A DNA stretch of 64,000 nucleotides from Alicyclobacillus pomorum DSM 14955 (GTDB lineage: Bacteria; Bacillota; Bacilli; Alicyclobacillales; Alicyclobacillaceae), in contig NZ_AXAR01000002.1 in NCBI RefSeq assembly GCF_000472905.1, positions 175,603 through 239,602 on the forward strand. The letters run 5' to 3'. A model generated the notes under the pieces. It saw only the letters and a list, made by a program, of their open reading frames with translations, was not told the DNA's origin and ran no database searches. Within the stretch, counting starts at the first letter, position 1; each line of letters starts with the position of its first letter. This document shows positions 1 to 10,122 of this stretch, piece after piece. The translations under genes and the position numbers were made by a program.

Positions 1-533
1 CCAGCAGCCCTGACTTGTTCTATGATATGCTCATGGCGCGGCCTGTCAAGGATCACCGCGACCACATCGGAGATATCCTTATCTGTTGCTTTCGCAACCG
101 CTTGGAGATTTTCCTGCACCGATGCGTCCAGGTGGATCTTTCCTTTCGCCTTCGGTCCAACCGCAATCTTATCCATGTACATGTCTGGAGCATGCAACAG
201 CGTCCCTTTTGGCGCAACCGCAACGACAGACATGGCGTTCCACAAACCCTTCGCGAGGATGTTGGTGCCCTCGAGTGGATCCACCGCGACGTCGACCGCT
301 TCATCCGTACCGGAACCGACGCGTTCGCCGATGTACAACATCGGGGCCTCGTCCATCTCTCCTTCGCCAATCACCACAGTTCCATCCATTTGCACTGTGT
401 CAAACATCTCGCGCATCGCATTGGTCGCGGCGGCATCTGCTTCATTTTTCTGCCCACGGCCCATCCAGCGAGCGCAGTTCAATGCGGCCATTTCGGTGAC
501 ACGTACGATTTCCAAGGCAAGTTCCCGATCCAC
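1..533 (-). CDS. glpX: Fructose-1,6-bisphosphatase class II, 5' part
   Basis: Seen: an open frame running off the left edge, so only the N-terminal ~177 residues are present. They contain the family opening (ARWMGRG, then [13 protein letters not shown]) and the metal/phosphate motif [18 protein letters not shown], followed by DPLEGTN. Known: GlpX hydrolyses fructose-1,6-bisphosphate to fructose-6-phosphate in gluconeogenesis in the cytoplasm. The GTG at 533 aligns with the usual N-terminus; an in-frame ATG at 545 is an alternative. In Bacillus glpX follows tal and murA; here patA, ykuR and dapH lie between tal and glpX. Confidence 0.95.
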   Translation of the reverse strand, partial: MDRELALEIVRVTEMAALNCARWMGRGQKNEADAAATNAMREMFDTVQMDGTVVIGEGEMDEAPMLYIGERVGSGTDEAVDVAVDPLEGTNILAKGLWNAMSVVAVAPKGTLLHAPDMYMDKIAVGPKAKGKIHLDASVQENLQAVAKATDKDISDVVAVILDRPRHEHIIEQVRAA

Positions 534-545
534 AGCCGTTCTCAT

Positions 546-861
546 CTCCCGGAGCATTCATTTTCCGTACATCAAGGCAGCCATAAATATGTATCTGTTC
601 GATTTCGCCCGTTTGTATGATATCACATTTGATTGAATGTGACATACTCTTTTGCAAGAAAAATCATTTCATCGCAGTGCAAGCGCAGGATCTCGCGCGT
701 CTCATTTCTGATTATCGCCAGGACGGAGAGAACCCATTCATCCAATGGATAACCGGCGTGAACCTGTGAAAGCGTCATTTTCTGGACGCTGGATTCTGAT
801 TGGATTACAGTGTTGTAAGAACGCCTGAATCGGATGAAGGCTGATGATTTGAGGTGACCGC
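546..861. other. Intergenic region between divergent glpX and patA
   Basis: No convincing gene. The frames that cross it look like shadows: they lack a ribosome-binding site and family motifs. It should hold promoters for glpX (leftward) and patA (rightward). The only clear structure is the inverted repeat at 623-642. Confidence 0.5.
623..642. repeat. Inverted repeat, possible operator
   Basis: Seen: TCACATT and AATGTGA, seven-base arms separated by six bases, about 80 bases upstream of the glpX start. The size fits a dimeric repressor or activator site, but no regulator can be named. The arms could also form a weak hairpin. Confidence 0.3.
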
Positions 862-2034
862 ATGGAGCACTTACTGAACCCACGCGTAAAGAACATTGAG
901 ATCTCCGGCATCCGCCGATTTTCCAACCTGGTCCGCCAGTACCCGGGTGCCATTTCATTCACCATCGGACAACCGGATTTTCCAACCCCGGAACATGTCA
1001 GAGCCGCAGGTATCCGCGCCATTGAGGAAAACCGCAGCAAATACACGCATAACGCCGGTCTACTGGAACTGCGTCGAGCCGCCAGCGACTTTGTTGCGAA
1101 CCGCTATGGGCTGGAGTACAACCCGGAGGACGAAATCATCACCACCATTGGCGCAAGCGAAGCCATTGACATCGCGTTCCGGACCATTCTGACGGAAGGC
1201 GCAGAGGTCATTCTCCCAGGGCCTGTGTATCCAGGTTATGAGGCAGTCGCAAGGCTCTGTGGCGCGAAAGTGCTATTCGCGGACACGACCAAGTCCGGAT
1301 TTAAACTCACAGCCCAATTACTGAAACCGTACATCACACCGCGGACGCGTTGCATTGTGCTACCGTATCCATCCAATCCCACCGGCTGTGTTCTCACCAA
1401 GGAGGAACTGGACGGCATCGCCGAGTTACTGCGTGACAAGGACATCTTCGTGGTCGCAGATGAGATTTACAGCGAACTGCTCTTTGACGGCCAGCACCAG
1501 TCCATTGCGGCGTATCCTTGGATGCGTGAGAAGACCATTGTCATCAACGGGTTGTCCAAGTCCCATTCGATGACCGGATGGCGCATCGGCTTCACCTTCG
1601 CACCTCGCGAAATCACACGCCACATGCTGAAAGTCCATCAATATAACGTGACGTGCGCAGCGTCTGTGGCACAATACGCGGCACTCGAAGCGCTGAACTG
1701 CGGCCAAGATGACGCAGGCCCGATGCGGGACGAATACAAGTGGCGGCGCGATTACGTCTACCAACGCCTGACGGCCATGGGCATGGACGTCATCAAGCCT
1801 GAGGGAGCGTTTTACATCTTCCCATCTATTCAAAAGTTCGGCCTGAGTTCCTTCGACTTTGCCACACGTCTGTTGAAAGAAGGCGGCGTGGCGGTGGTAC
1901 CGGGCGACGCGTTCTCTCGCTTTGGCGAAGGGTACATTCGAATCTCGTACGCATGCAGCCGTCAAGAACTGAAAGAAGGCTGTGATAGGATGGAGGCATT
2001 CCTCCAAACCCTCACAGCCCACAGCCATCGCTGA
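862..2034 (+). CDS. patA: N-acetyl-LL-diaminopimelate aminotransferase
   Basis: A 390-residue class I/II PLP aminotransferase that, as I recall the family, closely follows Bacillus PatA: MEHLLNP start, ISGIRRFSNL, FTIGQPDFPTP, PYPSNPTG, and the PLP lysine in NGLSKSHSMTGWRIGF. It transfers an amino group from glutamate to N-acetyl-2-amino-6-oxopimelate in the acetyl branch of lysine/diaminopimelate synthesis. A GAGGTGA ribosome-binding site precedes the ATG. It converges on ykuR and dapH, the other two enzymes of the same branch, with only 6 bases between the stop codons and no terminator between them. A general aminotransferase is possible, but the neighbours support PatA. Confidence 0.9.
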   Translation: MEHLLNPRVKNIEISGIRRFSNLVRQYPGAISFTIGQPDFPTPEHVRAAGIRAIEENRSKYTHNAGLLELRRAASDFVANRYGLEYNPEDEIITTIGASEAIDIAFRTILTEGAEVILPGPVYPGYEAVARLCGAKVLFADTTKSGFKLTAQLLKPYITPRTRCIVLPYPSNPTGCVLTKEELDGIAELLRDKDIFVVADEIYSELLFDGQHQSIAAYPWMREKTIVINGLSKSHSMTGWRIGFTFAPREITRHMLKVHQYNVTCAASVAQYAALEALNCGQDDAGPMRDEYKWRRDYVYQRLTAMGMDVIKPEGAFYIFPSIQKFGLSSFDFATRLLKEGGVAVVPGDAFSRFGEGYIRISYACSRQELKEGCDRMEAFLQTLTAHSHR

Positions 2035-2040
2035 TTCGAT

Positions 2041-3177
2041 TCACTGATTCGATTTCCACTCGATGTAGCGCGTGACCACCCGGACGGCGACCTCAATGGC
2101 TCGTTCGTCCGGTTCAATTTTGGCGTGGTGCAGTCCGTAGGGAGTTTCAACGCCCAGCCAGAACATGAAACCGGGGATGGCGTCGAGGAAGTATCCGAAG
2201 TCTTCCCCCGTCATCGCCTCTCTGCATTCTACCAAATGGGCAGCGCCGTCACGCCGCACCCAAGACATAAACTCCGCTGTCAGGTGTTCGTCGTTGTACA
2301 CCTGCCGGTAGTTGCTGCCGTAATCAATCTCCGCGCGACAGGCAAATCCCGTCTCGATGCCTTTCACCAACGCCTCAATCCTGGACTTGACCTGAGTCAT
2401 CGCCTCTGTGGACAACGTGCGAATGGTCCCTTCCAACCGCGCGTGCCCGGCGATGATGTTCTGCTTTGTCCCCCCGGTGATCTTCCCCACGGTGACGACG
2501 GCAGAGTCTAGCGGGTTCACATTGCGCGCTACGATAGATTGCAGTTGCGTGACGAGATGGGCAGCAGCCACAACCATGTCGTTTGCCGTGTGTGGAAATG
2601 CAGCATGCCCGCCGGTGCCTTCCAGGTCAATGAACAATTCGGACGTATTCGCAAAAAGGATGCCAGGTCGGGTGGCTATCGTACCGACCGGGTACTCCGG
2701 TGCAATGTGCAAGGCGAGGATGTGATCCGGCCGCCACGCTTGAAACACCTCACTTTGCAACATCGGCAACGCGCCGCCCGGCCCCTCTTCAGCTGGCTGA
2801 AAGATGACAACCAAATCGTCCGGAATGGGATGCTGAACGAAGTGTTCGAGTACACCCAGTGCAATTGCCATATGCATGTCGTGTCCGCAAGCATGCATAT
2901 ATCCCGGATGTGTGGACTTGAAATCGTACGTCGTCTGTTCCTCAATCGGCAGTCCGTCAATGTCCGTACGGTACGCCAAGGTCTGCCGTGGGTTTGTCCC
3001 CTTCACCTTGACCAAGATCCCAGTACGCCAGGTGCGCACGTCCATTCGTTCCTGCGGCAGCGCTTGAATGTGCTCCAGCAAAAACTTCTGGGTCTTGAAT
3101 TCCTCAAATCCCGGTTCGGGGATTTGATGCAATTGTCGACGGATCTCTGTCAGTGAGAACGGAATCTTCACGCTCAT
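2041..3177 (-). CDS. ykuR: N-acetyldiaminopimelate deacetylase
   Basis: A 378-residue M20-family amidohydrolase. Visible motifs: [14 protein letters not shown] near the N-terminus, metal-site [20 protein letters not shown], the dimerisation segment with [15 protein letters not shown], and EDFGYF near the end. It removes acetate from N-acetyl-LL-diaminopimelate to give LL-diaminopimelate. The start codon overlaps the dapH stop by 4 bases, so the two are translationally coupled. Some databases call the Bacillus gene dapL. Context makes this role more likely than a generic M20 aminoacylase. Confidence 0.9.
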   Translation of the reverse strand: MSVKIPFSLTEIRRQLHQIPEPGFEEFKTQKFLLEHIQALPQERMDVRTWRTGILVKVKGTNPRQTLAYRTDIDGLPIEEQTTYDFKSTHPGYMHACGHDMHMAIALGVLEHFVQHPIPDDLVVIFQPAEEGPGGALPMLQSEVFQAWRPDHILALHIAPEYPVGTIATRPGILFANTSELFIDLEGTGGHAAFPHTANDMVVAAAHLVTQLQSIVARNVNPLDSAVVTVGKITGGTKQNIIAGHARLEGTIRTLSTEAMTQVKSRIEALVKGIETGFACRAEIDYGSNYRQVYNDEHLTAEFMSWVRRDGAAHLVECREAMTGEDFGYFLDAIPGFMFWLGVETPYGLHHAKIEPDERAIEVAVRVVTRYIEWKSNQ

Positions 3178-3878
3178 AGTTGCCGCAACTCTTGCTTAAT
3201 TTCAATTTTCGACTGTGTTTTTTCGTCAATCTGCTTGATGACGCGGGCAGGAACACCAGCCACCACCACGTTCGGCGGCACATCTTCTGTAACAATGGCT
3301 CCGGCAGCTACGACGGATCCCGCGCCAACCGTGACCCCTTCCAGAATGACCGCGTTCGCACCCACGAGCACGTTGTCCTCAATGACCACAGGCTTCGCAG
3401 ACGGCGGTTCGATGACGCCCGCAATGACGGCTCCAGCGCCGATGTGACAGTTCTTCCCGATGGTGCCACGGCCACCGATGACGGCATTCATGTCAATCAT
3501 GGTGCCTTCGCCAATCACGGCACCGATGTTGATGACCGCCCCCATCATGACGACCGCGTTGTCGCCGATGGTCACTTGGTCGCGAATGATGGCGCCTGGT
3601 TCAATCCGCGCGTGTACGTTCTTGGTGTCCAACAGCGGGATGGCGGAGTTGCGGCGGTCGCTTTCCACGACAAAGTCGTCAATGCTGCCTTTGTACTGGT
3701 CAAGTAGCGGTGCGATGTCTTTCCATTCCCCGAAAACCACCCCTGCTTCTCCAGACAGAAACGTTTGTACAGTGGTGGGGAACGGAATGTCTTGCAATCG
3801 GCCCTTGAGGTAGACCTTGACCGGCGTTTTCTTCTCACTGGTGCGGATGAATTCAATGATTTGTGTGGCGTCCATCAT
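3174..3878 (-). CDS. dapH: Tetrahydrodipicolinate N-acetyltransferase
   Basis: A 234-residue left-handed beta-helix acyltransferase. Seen: N-terminal helical part with VVFGEWKDI and [10 protein letters not shown], then hexapeptide repeats ([39 protein letters not shown]), then the family ending [18 protein letters not shown]. It acetylates tetrahydrodipicolinate with acetyl-CoA, the entry to the acetyl branch of lysine and cell-wall diaminopimelate synthesis. Two adjacent ATG codons open the frame. It lies 78 bases after tal and overlaps ykuR by 4 bases. Confidence 0.95.
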   Translation of the reverse strand: MMDATQIIEFIRTSEKKTPVKVYLKGRLQDIPFPTTVQTFLSGEAGVVFGEWKDIAPLLDQYKGSIDDFVVESDRRNSAIPLLDTKNVHARIEPGAIIRDQVTIGDNAVVMMGAVINIGAVIGEGTMIDMNAVIGGRGTIGKNCHIGAGAVIAGVIEPPSAKPVVIEDNVLVGANAVILEGVTVGAGSVVAAGAIVTEDVPPNVVVAGVPARVIKQIDEKTQSKIEIKQELRQL

Positions 3879-3956
3879 CGGTTTTTACACACTCCCTTAC
3901 AAAATGAAGGGCGACAGACCGGTCTTGGCTCCGCCGCCCTTGCACAGCCTCACAGC

Positions 3957-4604
3957 TTATTTCTTGGCAACAGTGCTCCAGTCCGCAAGGAACCGTTCAA
4001 TCCCTTGGTCCGTCAGCGGATGCTTAATCATTTTGTCGAGCACGTTGTACGGGCAGGTTGCAATGTGCGCCCCGGCCTTCGCCGCCTGCGTCACGTGCAT
4101 CGGATGGCGGATGGATGCAGCGATGATTTCCGTGTCAATCGCATGAATGTCGAAAATGGTGGCGATGTCCTGAATCAGTTCAACACCGTCAAAGCTGATA
4201 TCGTCGAGACGACCGATGAACGGGCTGACAAACGTCGCACCTGCACGTGCGGCCAGCAACGCTTGGTTTGCACTGAAGACCAAGGTCACGTTGGTCTTGA
4301 TACCGCGCTTCGCAAAGCGATGTACCGCCTTCAACCCTTCGGCAGTCATCGGTACCTTGATGACGATGTTCTCGTGAATTTCCGCCAACGGCAAGCCTTC
4401 TTCAACCATGCTGTCCGCATCGAGGCTTACGACTTCGGCACTGATGGGGCCGTCGACGATGGTGGTGATTTCTTTCAGAACCTCGATAAAGTCCCGTCCT
4501 TCTTTCGCAACCAGCGAAGGATTCGTGGTGACGCCACTCAGAATGCCCATTTCTGCCGCGTTTCGTATCTCTGCAGTGTTGGCAGTATCGATAAACAGTT
4601 TCAT
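3957..4604 (-). CDS. tal: Transaldolase, fructose-6-phosphate aldolase-like small type
   Basis: A 215-residue TIM barrel of the small transaldolase subfamily (Bacillus YwjH). Seen: [13 protein letters not shown] start, [17 protein letters not shown]-type core [11 protein letters not shown] with the Schiff-base lysine, [18 protein letters not shown] and [11 protein letters not shown]. It moves dihydroxyacetone units between sugar phosphates in the pentose phosphate pathway. I chose the ATG at 4604 (GGAGTGG upstream) over one four codons earlier because it gives the family N-terminus. In Bacillus tal follows fbaA; here it follows kce. Confidence 0.92.
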   Translation of the reverse strand: MKLFIDTANTAEIRNAAEMGILSGVTTNPSLVAKEGRDFIEVLKEITTIVDGPISAEVVSLDADSMVEEGLPLAEIHENIVIKVPMTAEGLKAVHRFAKRGIKTNVTLVFSANQALLAARAGATFVSPFIGRLDDISFDGVELIQDIATIFDIHAIDTEIIAASIRHPMHVTQAAKAGAHIATCPYNVLDKMIKHPLTDQGIERFLADWSTVAKK

Positions 4605-4669
4605 CGTTGTCTCCACTCCTTACTTGTGTCGGTCTGTCATGTCCAGTGTTCCGACATTGTCTCGTCCTT

Positions 4670-4678
4670 ATGATAGCA
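4670..4678 (-). promoter_or_regulatory. Possible extended -10 promoter for tal
   Basis: Reading leftward, TGCTATCAT is an extended -10 element about 65 bases upstream of the tal start. No good -35 is visible. If real, tal could be transcribed independently of kal-kce. Inference from motif only. Confidence 0.3.
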
Positions 4679-4710
4679 CTCATGCGGACCTTGGAAAACG
4701 CGGTGAAGCG

Positions 4711-5526
4711 TCAACGAGGAATTCCCAGAATTTTGCGCGCTTCGTCCGGCGTAGCGAGGGGTCTGTCCAGCTCCGCTGCCATCCTCGCCACGCGCTCCAC
4801 CAACTGCGCGTTACTTTGCGCTAACTCGCCCTTTCGATAATAGATGTTGTCCTCAAATCCAACGCGCACGTGGCCACCAAGCACAATGGCCAAGGTCGCC
4901 ATCGGTAGCTGGTGGCGGCCAATTCCTGCCACCGACCACGTGGCTCCCTCCGGTAACGATTCTACAAGGAACAATAAGTTCTTCGCAGATGCGGGCAGCG
5001 CCCCAGGGACGCCGAGGACGAAGTCGAAGTGGAACGGAGGTTCCACCAGACCTTTTCGATACAGGTTGAGCGCGTTACTCACCATACCAGCGTCAAAGAT
5101 TTCAAACTCCGGTCGCACGCGGTGGGTTTTCAGCATGTCCGCAAACCGCTCCAGATCTTTTGGCCCGTTCCAAAACACGTCGTCCCCGAAGTTCACGGTG
5201 CCGCAGGTGAGTGTGGCCATTTCCGGATTCAGTTCAATCGGCTGCAGACGCTCTTCCGCAGTCATCCCGACCGCGCCGCCTGTGGATACCTGGACAATGA
5301 TATTGCAGCGTTTGCGGATCTCCGCGATGGTCGCACGGTAGCGTTCTCTATCCTGCGTCGGTGTGCCGTCGTCATTGCGTACGTGCAGGTGGCATATACT
5401 CGCCCCCGCCCGATAGCACGCGTACGCAGCGTCCGCAATTTCTTCTGGTGTGATGGGCAAGTTTGGTTGCTGGTTCCGCGTGATCTCGGCCCCGACGACA
5501 GCCGCAGTAATCATGAGTTTATCCAT
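4711..5526 (-). CDS. kce: 3-keto-5-aminohexanoate cleavage enzyme (BKACE family)
   Basis: A 271-residue TIM-barrel protein of the beta-keto acid cleavage family (DUF849). Seen: MITAAVVGAEITR start, zinc-binding CHLHVRNDDG, STGGAVGMT, EIFDAGM and the C-terminal GFEDNIYY segment. Known: Kce reacts 3-keto-5-aminohexanoate with acetyl-CoA to give acetoacetate and 3-aminobutyryl-CoA in lysine degradation. Other BKACE members use other beta-keto acids, but the next gene upstream is Kal, the enzyme that uses the Kce product, so this assignment is strong. The ATG at 5526 follows a GGAGGGGG ribosome-binding site. The pair lies between spo0F and tal. Confidence 0.88.
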   Translation of the reverse strand: MDKLMITAAVVGAEITRNQQPNLPITPEEIADAAYACYRAGASICHLHVRNDDGTPTQDRERYRATIAEIRKRCNIIVQVSTGGAVGMTAEERLQPIELNPEMATLTCGTVNFGDDVFWNGPKDLERFADMLKTHRVRPEFEIFDAGMVSNALNLYRKGLVEPPFHFDFVLGVPGALPASAKNLLFLVESLPEGATWSVAGIGRHQLPMATLAIVLGGHVRVGFEDNIYYRKGELAQSNAQLVERVARMAAELDRPLATPDEARKILGIPR

Positions 5527-5599
5527 GACTTTCCCCCTCCGCTTTGCAACACAAATTCCTGGCACACCTGTCCATCAGGACCGTGCACCAGGAACCGTA

Positions 5600-6022
5600 T
5601 CAGGTGAGGTTACGTTTCTGTTGTTTGTCCAACGGGACCACACATGTGCCCGTCGCGTATGTAACGAGAATCGGATGGTCGAGGACGCGTGCCGCCGATG
5701 GGACGTTCGGATGGATGTTGGCTTCAATGACTTTGTACGCAGTAAACTCCATCTGGCGTGACGTATTTCCAATTCGGGTGATTTTTCCGCGCGCTTCGAT
5801 GTAATCCCCGGCGTACACGGGGGCTTTAAACTCCACGCAGTCATAGGCCACAAAGAGTCCCTCATCTCCATCGAGTTGGATCAACAACTCCGTCGCCACG
5901 TCGCCAAACAGCGACAGCATCCTCGCACCATCTACAAGGCGGCCACCGTAGTGCGCATCGTGTTCACTCATGCGAACGCGAATGAGACTTTCATATGTTT
6001 TCGTTTGATCTGTGCCTGCCAT
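5600..6022 (-). CDS. kal: 3-aminobutyryl-CoA ammonia lyase
   Basis: A 140-residue hot-dog-fold protein. Seen: the stretch [20 protein letters not shown] near the N-terminus and [11 protein letters not shown], which match my memory of Kal from lysine fermenters. It removes ammonia from 3-aminobutyryl-CoA to give crotonyl-CoA. The start lies 6 bases after the spo0F stop, so kal is almost certainly on the spo0F transcript. kce follows after 73 bases. A plain acyl-CoA thioesterase is the alternative for this fold, but pairing with kce argues for Kal. Confidence 0.85.
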   Translation of the reverse strand: MAGTDQTKTYESLIRVRMSEHDAHYGGRLVDGARMLSLFGDVATELLIQLDGDEGLFVAYDCVEFKAPVYAGDYIEARGKITRIGNTSRQMEFTAYKVIEANIHPNVPSAARVLDHPILVTYATGTCVVPLDKQQKRNLT

Positions 6023-6028
6023 GCTCTA

Positions 6029-6391
6029 TCACCCGACCAGTTGTGCGTTCACCGCTTGACGGAGTTCATCAATGTCAAACGGCTTCGTGAAGTGCGCCAG
6101 GGCCCCCATTTCCATGGCTTCTTGAATCAAATCGAGTTCCCCGTACGCGGTCATCATGATGACTTTGGTATCCACCTCCATCTTGCGGATATTGCGCAAG
6201 ATTTCGAGACCATCCATGCCTGGAATTTTCATGTCCAGTAGAATGAGGTCTGGCGACTGAGTCTTCACGATGTCCAGCGCTGTTGGGCCGTTTGGCGCTT
6301 GAAACACCTTGTATCCTTCCTGAACAAGTACTTCCTGCAAGAGCACGCGGATACCAAATTGGTCGTCCACAATCAGAATTTTTTTCGACAA
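6029..6391 (-). CDS. spo0F: Sporulation phosphorelay response regulator Spo0F
   Basis: A single-domain receiver of 120 residues with no output domain. Seen: [12 protein letters not shown] (acidic pocket), phospho-acceptor aspartate in [21 protein letters not shown] (switch Thr) and the conserved Lys in [10 protein letters not shown]. It carries phosphate from sporulation kinases to Spo0B. The best start is TTG at 6391, 8 bases after GGGAGG; an in-frame GTG at 6397 is too close to that site. Kal and kce are directly downstream, where Bacillus has fbaA. A strong terminator separates it from pyrG, so it should have its own promoter in 6400-6560. Confidence 0.95.
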   Translation of the reverse strand: MSKKILIVDDQFGIRVLLQEVLVQEGYKVFQAPNGPTALDIVKTQSPDLILLDMKIPGMDGLEILRNIRKMEVDTKVIMMTAYGELDLIQEAMEMGALAHFTKPFDIDELRQAVNAQLVG

Positions 6392-6560
6392 CGTCACTGC
6401 CTCCCTTAGCCACCGTCCCTCGACGGATCTGTGGGAACAAAGTGAGAATCGTTCACATGCCTGAATGATTATAGGCAGGGGCTGACTTTGCTTTCTTCTG
6501 CAAATGTAGCAAAATTCCTTCATTTTTCCGTACGACTCGAGGAATTCGATTCGACAAATG

Positions 6561-6587
6561 AAAAAAGCCGGAGACGCCTCCGGCTTT
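6561..6587 (-). terminator. Rho-independent terminator after pyrG
   Basis: Leftward: a ten-base stem (AAAGCCGGAG with CTCCGGCTTT), four-base loop and a run of T, starting about 10 bases after the pyrG stop. Confidence 0.9.
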
Positions 6588-6596
6588 CCGTTCGTT

Positions 6597-8207
<1,611 letters not shown>

Positions 8208-8224
8208 TTATATCCGCACTTCAC

Positions 8225-8261
8225 ACAAAAACAGCGTTCTGGTCTCCTGCGACCAGAACGC
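8225..8261 (-). terminator. Terminator or attenuator in the rpoE-pyrG gap
   Basis: Leftward: an eleven-base stem (GCGTTCTGGTC with GACCAGAACGC), six-base loop and a T-rich tail, about 30 bases before the pyrG start. Known: Bacillus pyrG has a leader terminator at the same place, controlled by reiterative G addition. The 5' GGGC start and pyrimidine target needed for that mechanism are not clear here, so it may be only the rpoE terminator. Confidence 0.75.
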
Positions 8262-8349
8262 AGCCTTGTATTCAATTTCTCAGTCATACATGAGCGATGT
8301 GCCATCGCTGACATACGCACTCACTGTGCCCGCCGGCCGAAGCGGTCAG

Positions 8350-8886
8350 TCAGTCTTCTTCCTCGTCCACTTCCTCTTCGACGAGCTCTTCTAACTCATC
8401 CTCATGTTCTTCCTCGTCGACGAAGTCGACATCTTCCTCTTCGTCTTCGCCCGCTGCGTCAAATGCATCCGTTTCGTCGTCTACGAGTGCGAGGTCTTCC
8501 ACATCTTCGAGCTCTTCGGTTTCCAACTCTTCATCATAATCATCGAGTAAGTCTTCGTCGTCGTCGCTGAACGCGTCGCCGCTGGCTCGCACAAACTTTT
8601 TACTGGACGGCGCCCGGTCAGCGACCTTATCCACGGGGTACCAGCGTTTCAGCCCCCACACGTTCTGACCGATGCAGACGAACCGACCATCGATGTTAAT
8701 TTCCGTATACAGGCGTGCGATGACGTCCTTGACTTCGTCGTCGCTCATGCCCCGCAACTGCTGAATCTCTGCCATTAAATCACGGAAGTAGTACGGTTCT
8801 TTCTTGACCTTTAAGATCTCACACGCCAATTCGACGAGCGGCATCTCGCGAATCTCTTCCGTGGATTTGGAAATGGCTACTGTCAT
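8350..8886 (-). CDS. rpoE: DNA-directed RNA polymerase delta subunit
   Basis: A 178-residue protein. The N-terminal ~90 residues form the HARE-HTH-like domain (EMPLVELACEIL, PYYFRDLMAEIQ, WGLKRWYPVDK). The remainder is almost entirely Asp/Glu, the usual disordered tail. Delta binds core RNA polymerase of Firmicutes and speeds its recycling. The ATG at 8886 follows GGGAGG by 7 bases; an upstream ATG at 8937 lacks a site. Confidence 0.96.
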   Translation of the reverse strand: MTVAISKSTEEIREMPLVELACEILKVKKEPYYFRDLMAEIQQLRGMSDDEVKDVIARLYTEINIDGRFVCIGQNVWGLKRWYPVDKVADRAPSSKKFVRASGDAFSDDDEDLLDDYDEELETEELEDVEDLALVDDETDAFDAAGEDEEEDVDFVDEEEHEDELEELVEEEVDEEED

Positions 8887-9070
8887 CCGTGAACCTCCCT
8901 TGCTGCCAAGCGCCCGCGATTCCCCAAGTATAGACACGGAGATGTCAATTTATTCTCCGAAACATAGAGACCAAAATAGAGAAAACGTGTGCTGTTTGAC
9001 ACACGAGCGTTTACAAAACGCTACAAGGCTCAAAACACCGCGAACCGCAGATGTGCAATCAAATAAGGGA

Positions 9071-9079
9071 ATTATAGCA
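9071..9079 (-). promoter_or_regulatory. Extended -10 promoter for rpoE
   Basis: Leftward: TGCTATAAT, a consensus extended -10, about 185 bases upstream of rpoE. A TTGTGA lies 19 bases further upstream, just inside the meaB end. It is the best promoter candidate in the 209-base meaB-rpoE gap. Confidence 0.5.
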
Positions 9080-9095
9080 CATCTATACACCCACT

Positions 9096-10043
9096 TCACA
9101 AGCGGATCCACGGCAAGTCGCGCAGGATTTTTTCGGAAGCGATGTAGGGGTCCGCCTGTAGGTCGTCCATCAAAACGCTCCGCCAGGATTCGTCGGATGC
9201 GGCACGCGCCCGAAGGTACTTGGCAAACGCGGTCTCTACCAGTTTCATGGTCTCCTCCATGTGGCGTTGCTTTCTTCGCTGGGCCAGATAGCCGTGGGTG
9301 CGGATGTGTTCATAGTGGCGGGTCATTTCTGCCCAAAGTTGTTCGATGCCTTCTCCGGCCGTTGCACTGGTCCGCACAATCGGGTTCTTCCAATCTTCGC
9401 GGTACTGTCGCTTGTCGTGCAGCATCAACTGCAGCTCGCGGACCAGCGCATCAGCGCCCGGCAGTTCTTGCTTGTTGACCACGAACACGTCGGCAATTTC
9501 CATGATGCCGGCCTTTGCCGTTTGCACGTGATCTCCTGAGCCTGGCGTCAGTACCAACGCGACAGTGTCCGCAACGGTCATTACGTCCAATTCAGACTGT
9601 CCGACGCCGACCGTCTCCAGTAGAATGACGTCGCATCCATACGCTTCGAGCGCGTACAGCATCTCGCGCGTAGATCGGCCCAGTCCACCGAGACTGCCGC
9701 GACTGCCCATGCTGCGTATGTAAACCCCCGGATCGCTGCTGTGTCGGATCATGCGTACCCTATCTCCAAGCAGCGCCCCACCGCTAAAAGGGCTTGAGGG
9801 GTCCACAGCGAGAACGCCCACCTTCTTCCCCGACGCGCGAAGGTACGCAATCACCTGGTCGACGAGCGTGCTCTTGCCCGCCCCTGGCGACCCCGTAAAG
9901 CCGACAATGTGCGCCCGCCCCGCGTACGGGTAAAATCCTTGCAGCAACTCGCGCTTGCTTTCGTCGTCGTTTTCAATCAGGGTCAGCGCGCGAGCAATCG
10001 CGCGCTTATCACCCTGAATCACTCGTTGCACTATCGGGTGCAC
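9096..10043 (-). CDS. meaB: MeaB/ArgK-type G3E GTPase, B12-mutase chaperone
   Basis: A 315-residue G3E P-loop GTPase. Seen: Walker A in GFTGSPGAGKSTL, VLAVDPSSPFSGGALLGDR, the DVILLETVGVGQSE switch segment and base-recognition VVNKQE. Known: MeaB loads and protects adenosylcobalamin in methylmalonyl-CoA or isobutyryl-CoA mutase. No mutase gene is in the window, so its partner must lie elsewhere. The start is GTG at 10043 after GGAGGT. It is the last gene of the beta-oxidation set, 79 bases after acdA. Confidence 0.9.
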   Translation of the reverse strand: MHPIVQRVIQGDKRAIARALTLIENDDESKRELLQGFYPYAGRAHIVGFTGSPGAGKSTLVDQVIAYLRASGKKVGVLAVDPSSPFSGGALLGDRVRMIRHSSDPGVYIRSMGSRGSLGGLGRSTREMLYALEAYGCDVILLETVGVGQSELDVMTVADTVALVLTPGSGDHVQTAKAGIMEIADVFVVNKQELPGADALVRELQLMLHDKRQYREDWKNPIVRTSATAGEGIEQLWAEMTRHYEHIRTHGYLAQRRKQRHMEETMKLVETAFAKYLRARAASDESWRSVLMDDLQADPYIASEKILRDLPWIRL

Positions 10044-10122
10044 CGTGACACCTCCAGAATACCGAGGTTGCCTGCGAATGTGGCTGTGCAGACAAGAGAC
10101 AGTTTACCATGAAAGCCGCAGT

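Noticed and set aside
442..958. Leftward frames between glpX and patA
   Set aside because: No ribosome-binding site and no motifs; they overlap the certain genes in other frames.
5520..6030. Sigma-54 promoter in front of kal or kce
   Set aside because: TGGCAC-like strings occur near 5560, but none has a TTGC at the right distance on the correct strand.
8225..8261. Reiterative-G attenuator of the Bacillus pyrG type
   Set aside because: The hairpin is in the right place, but I could not find the GGGC transcript start with a suitable -10 or a C/U-rich target in the stem, so I list only a terminator.
8350..8620. Low-complexity repeat region
   Set aside because: It is the acidic Asp/Glu tail of the RNA polymerase delta subunit.
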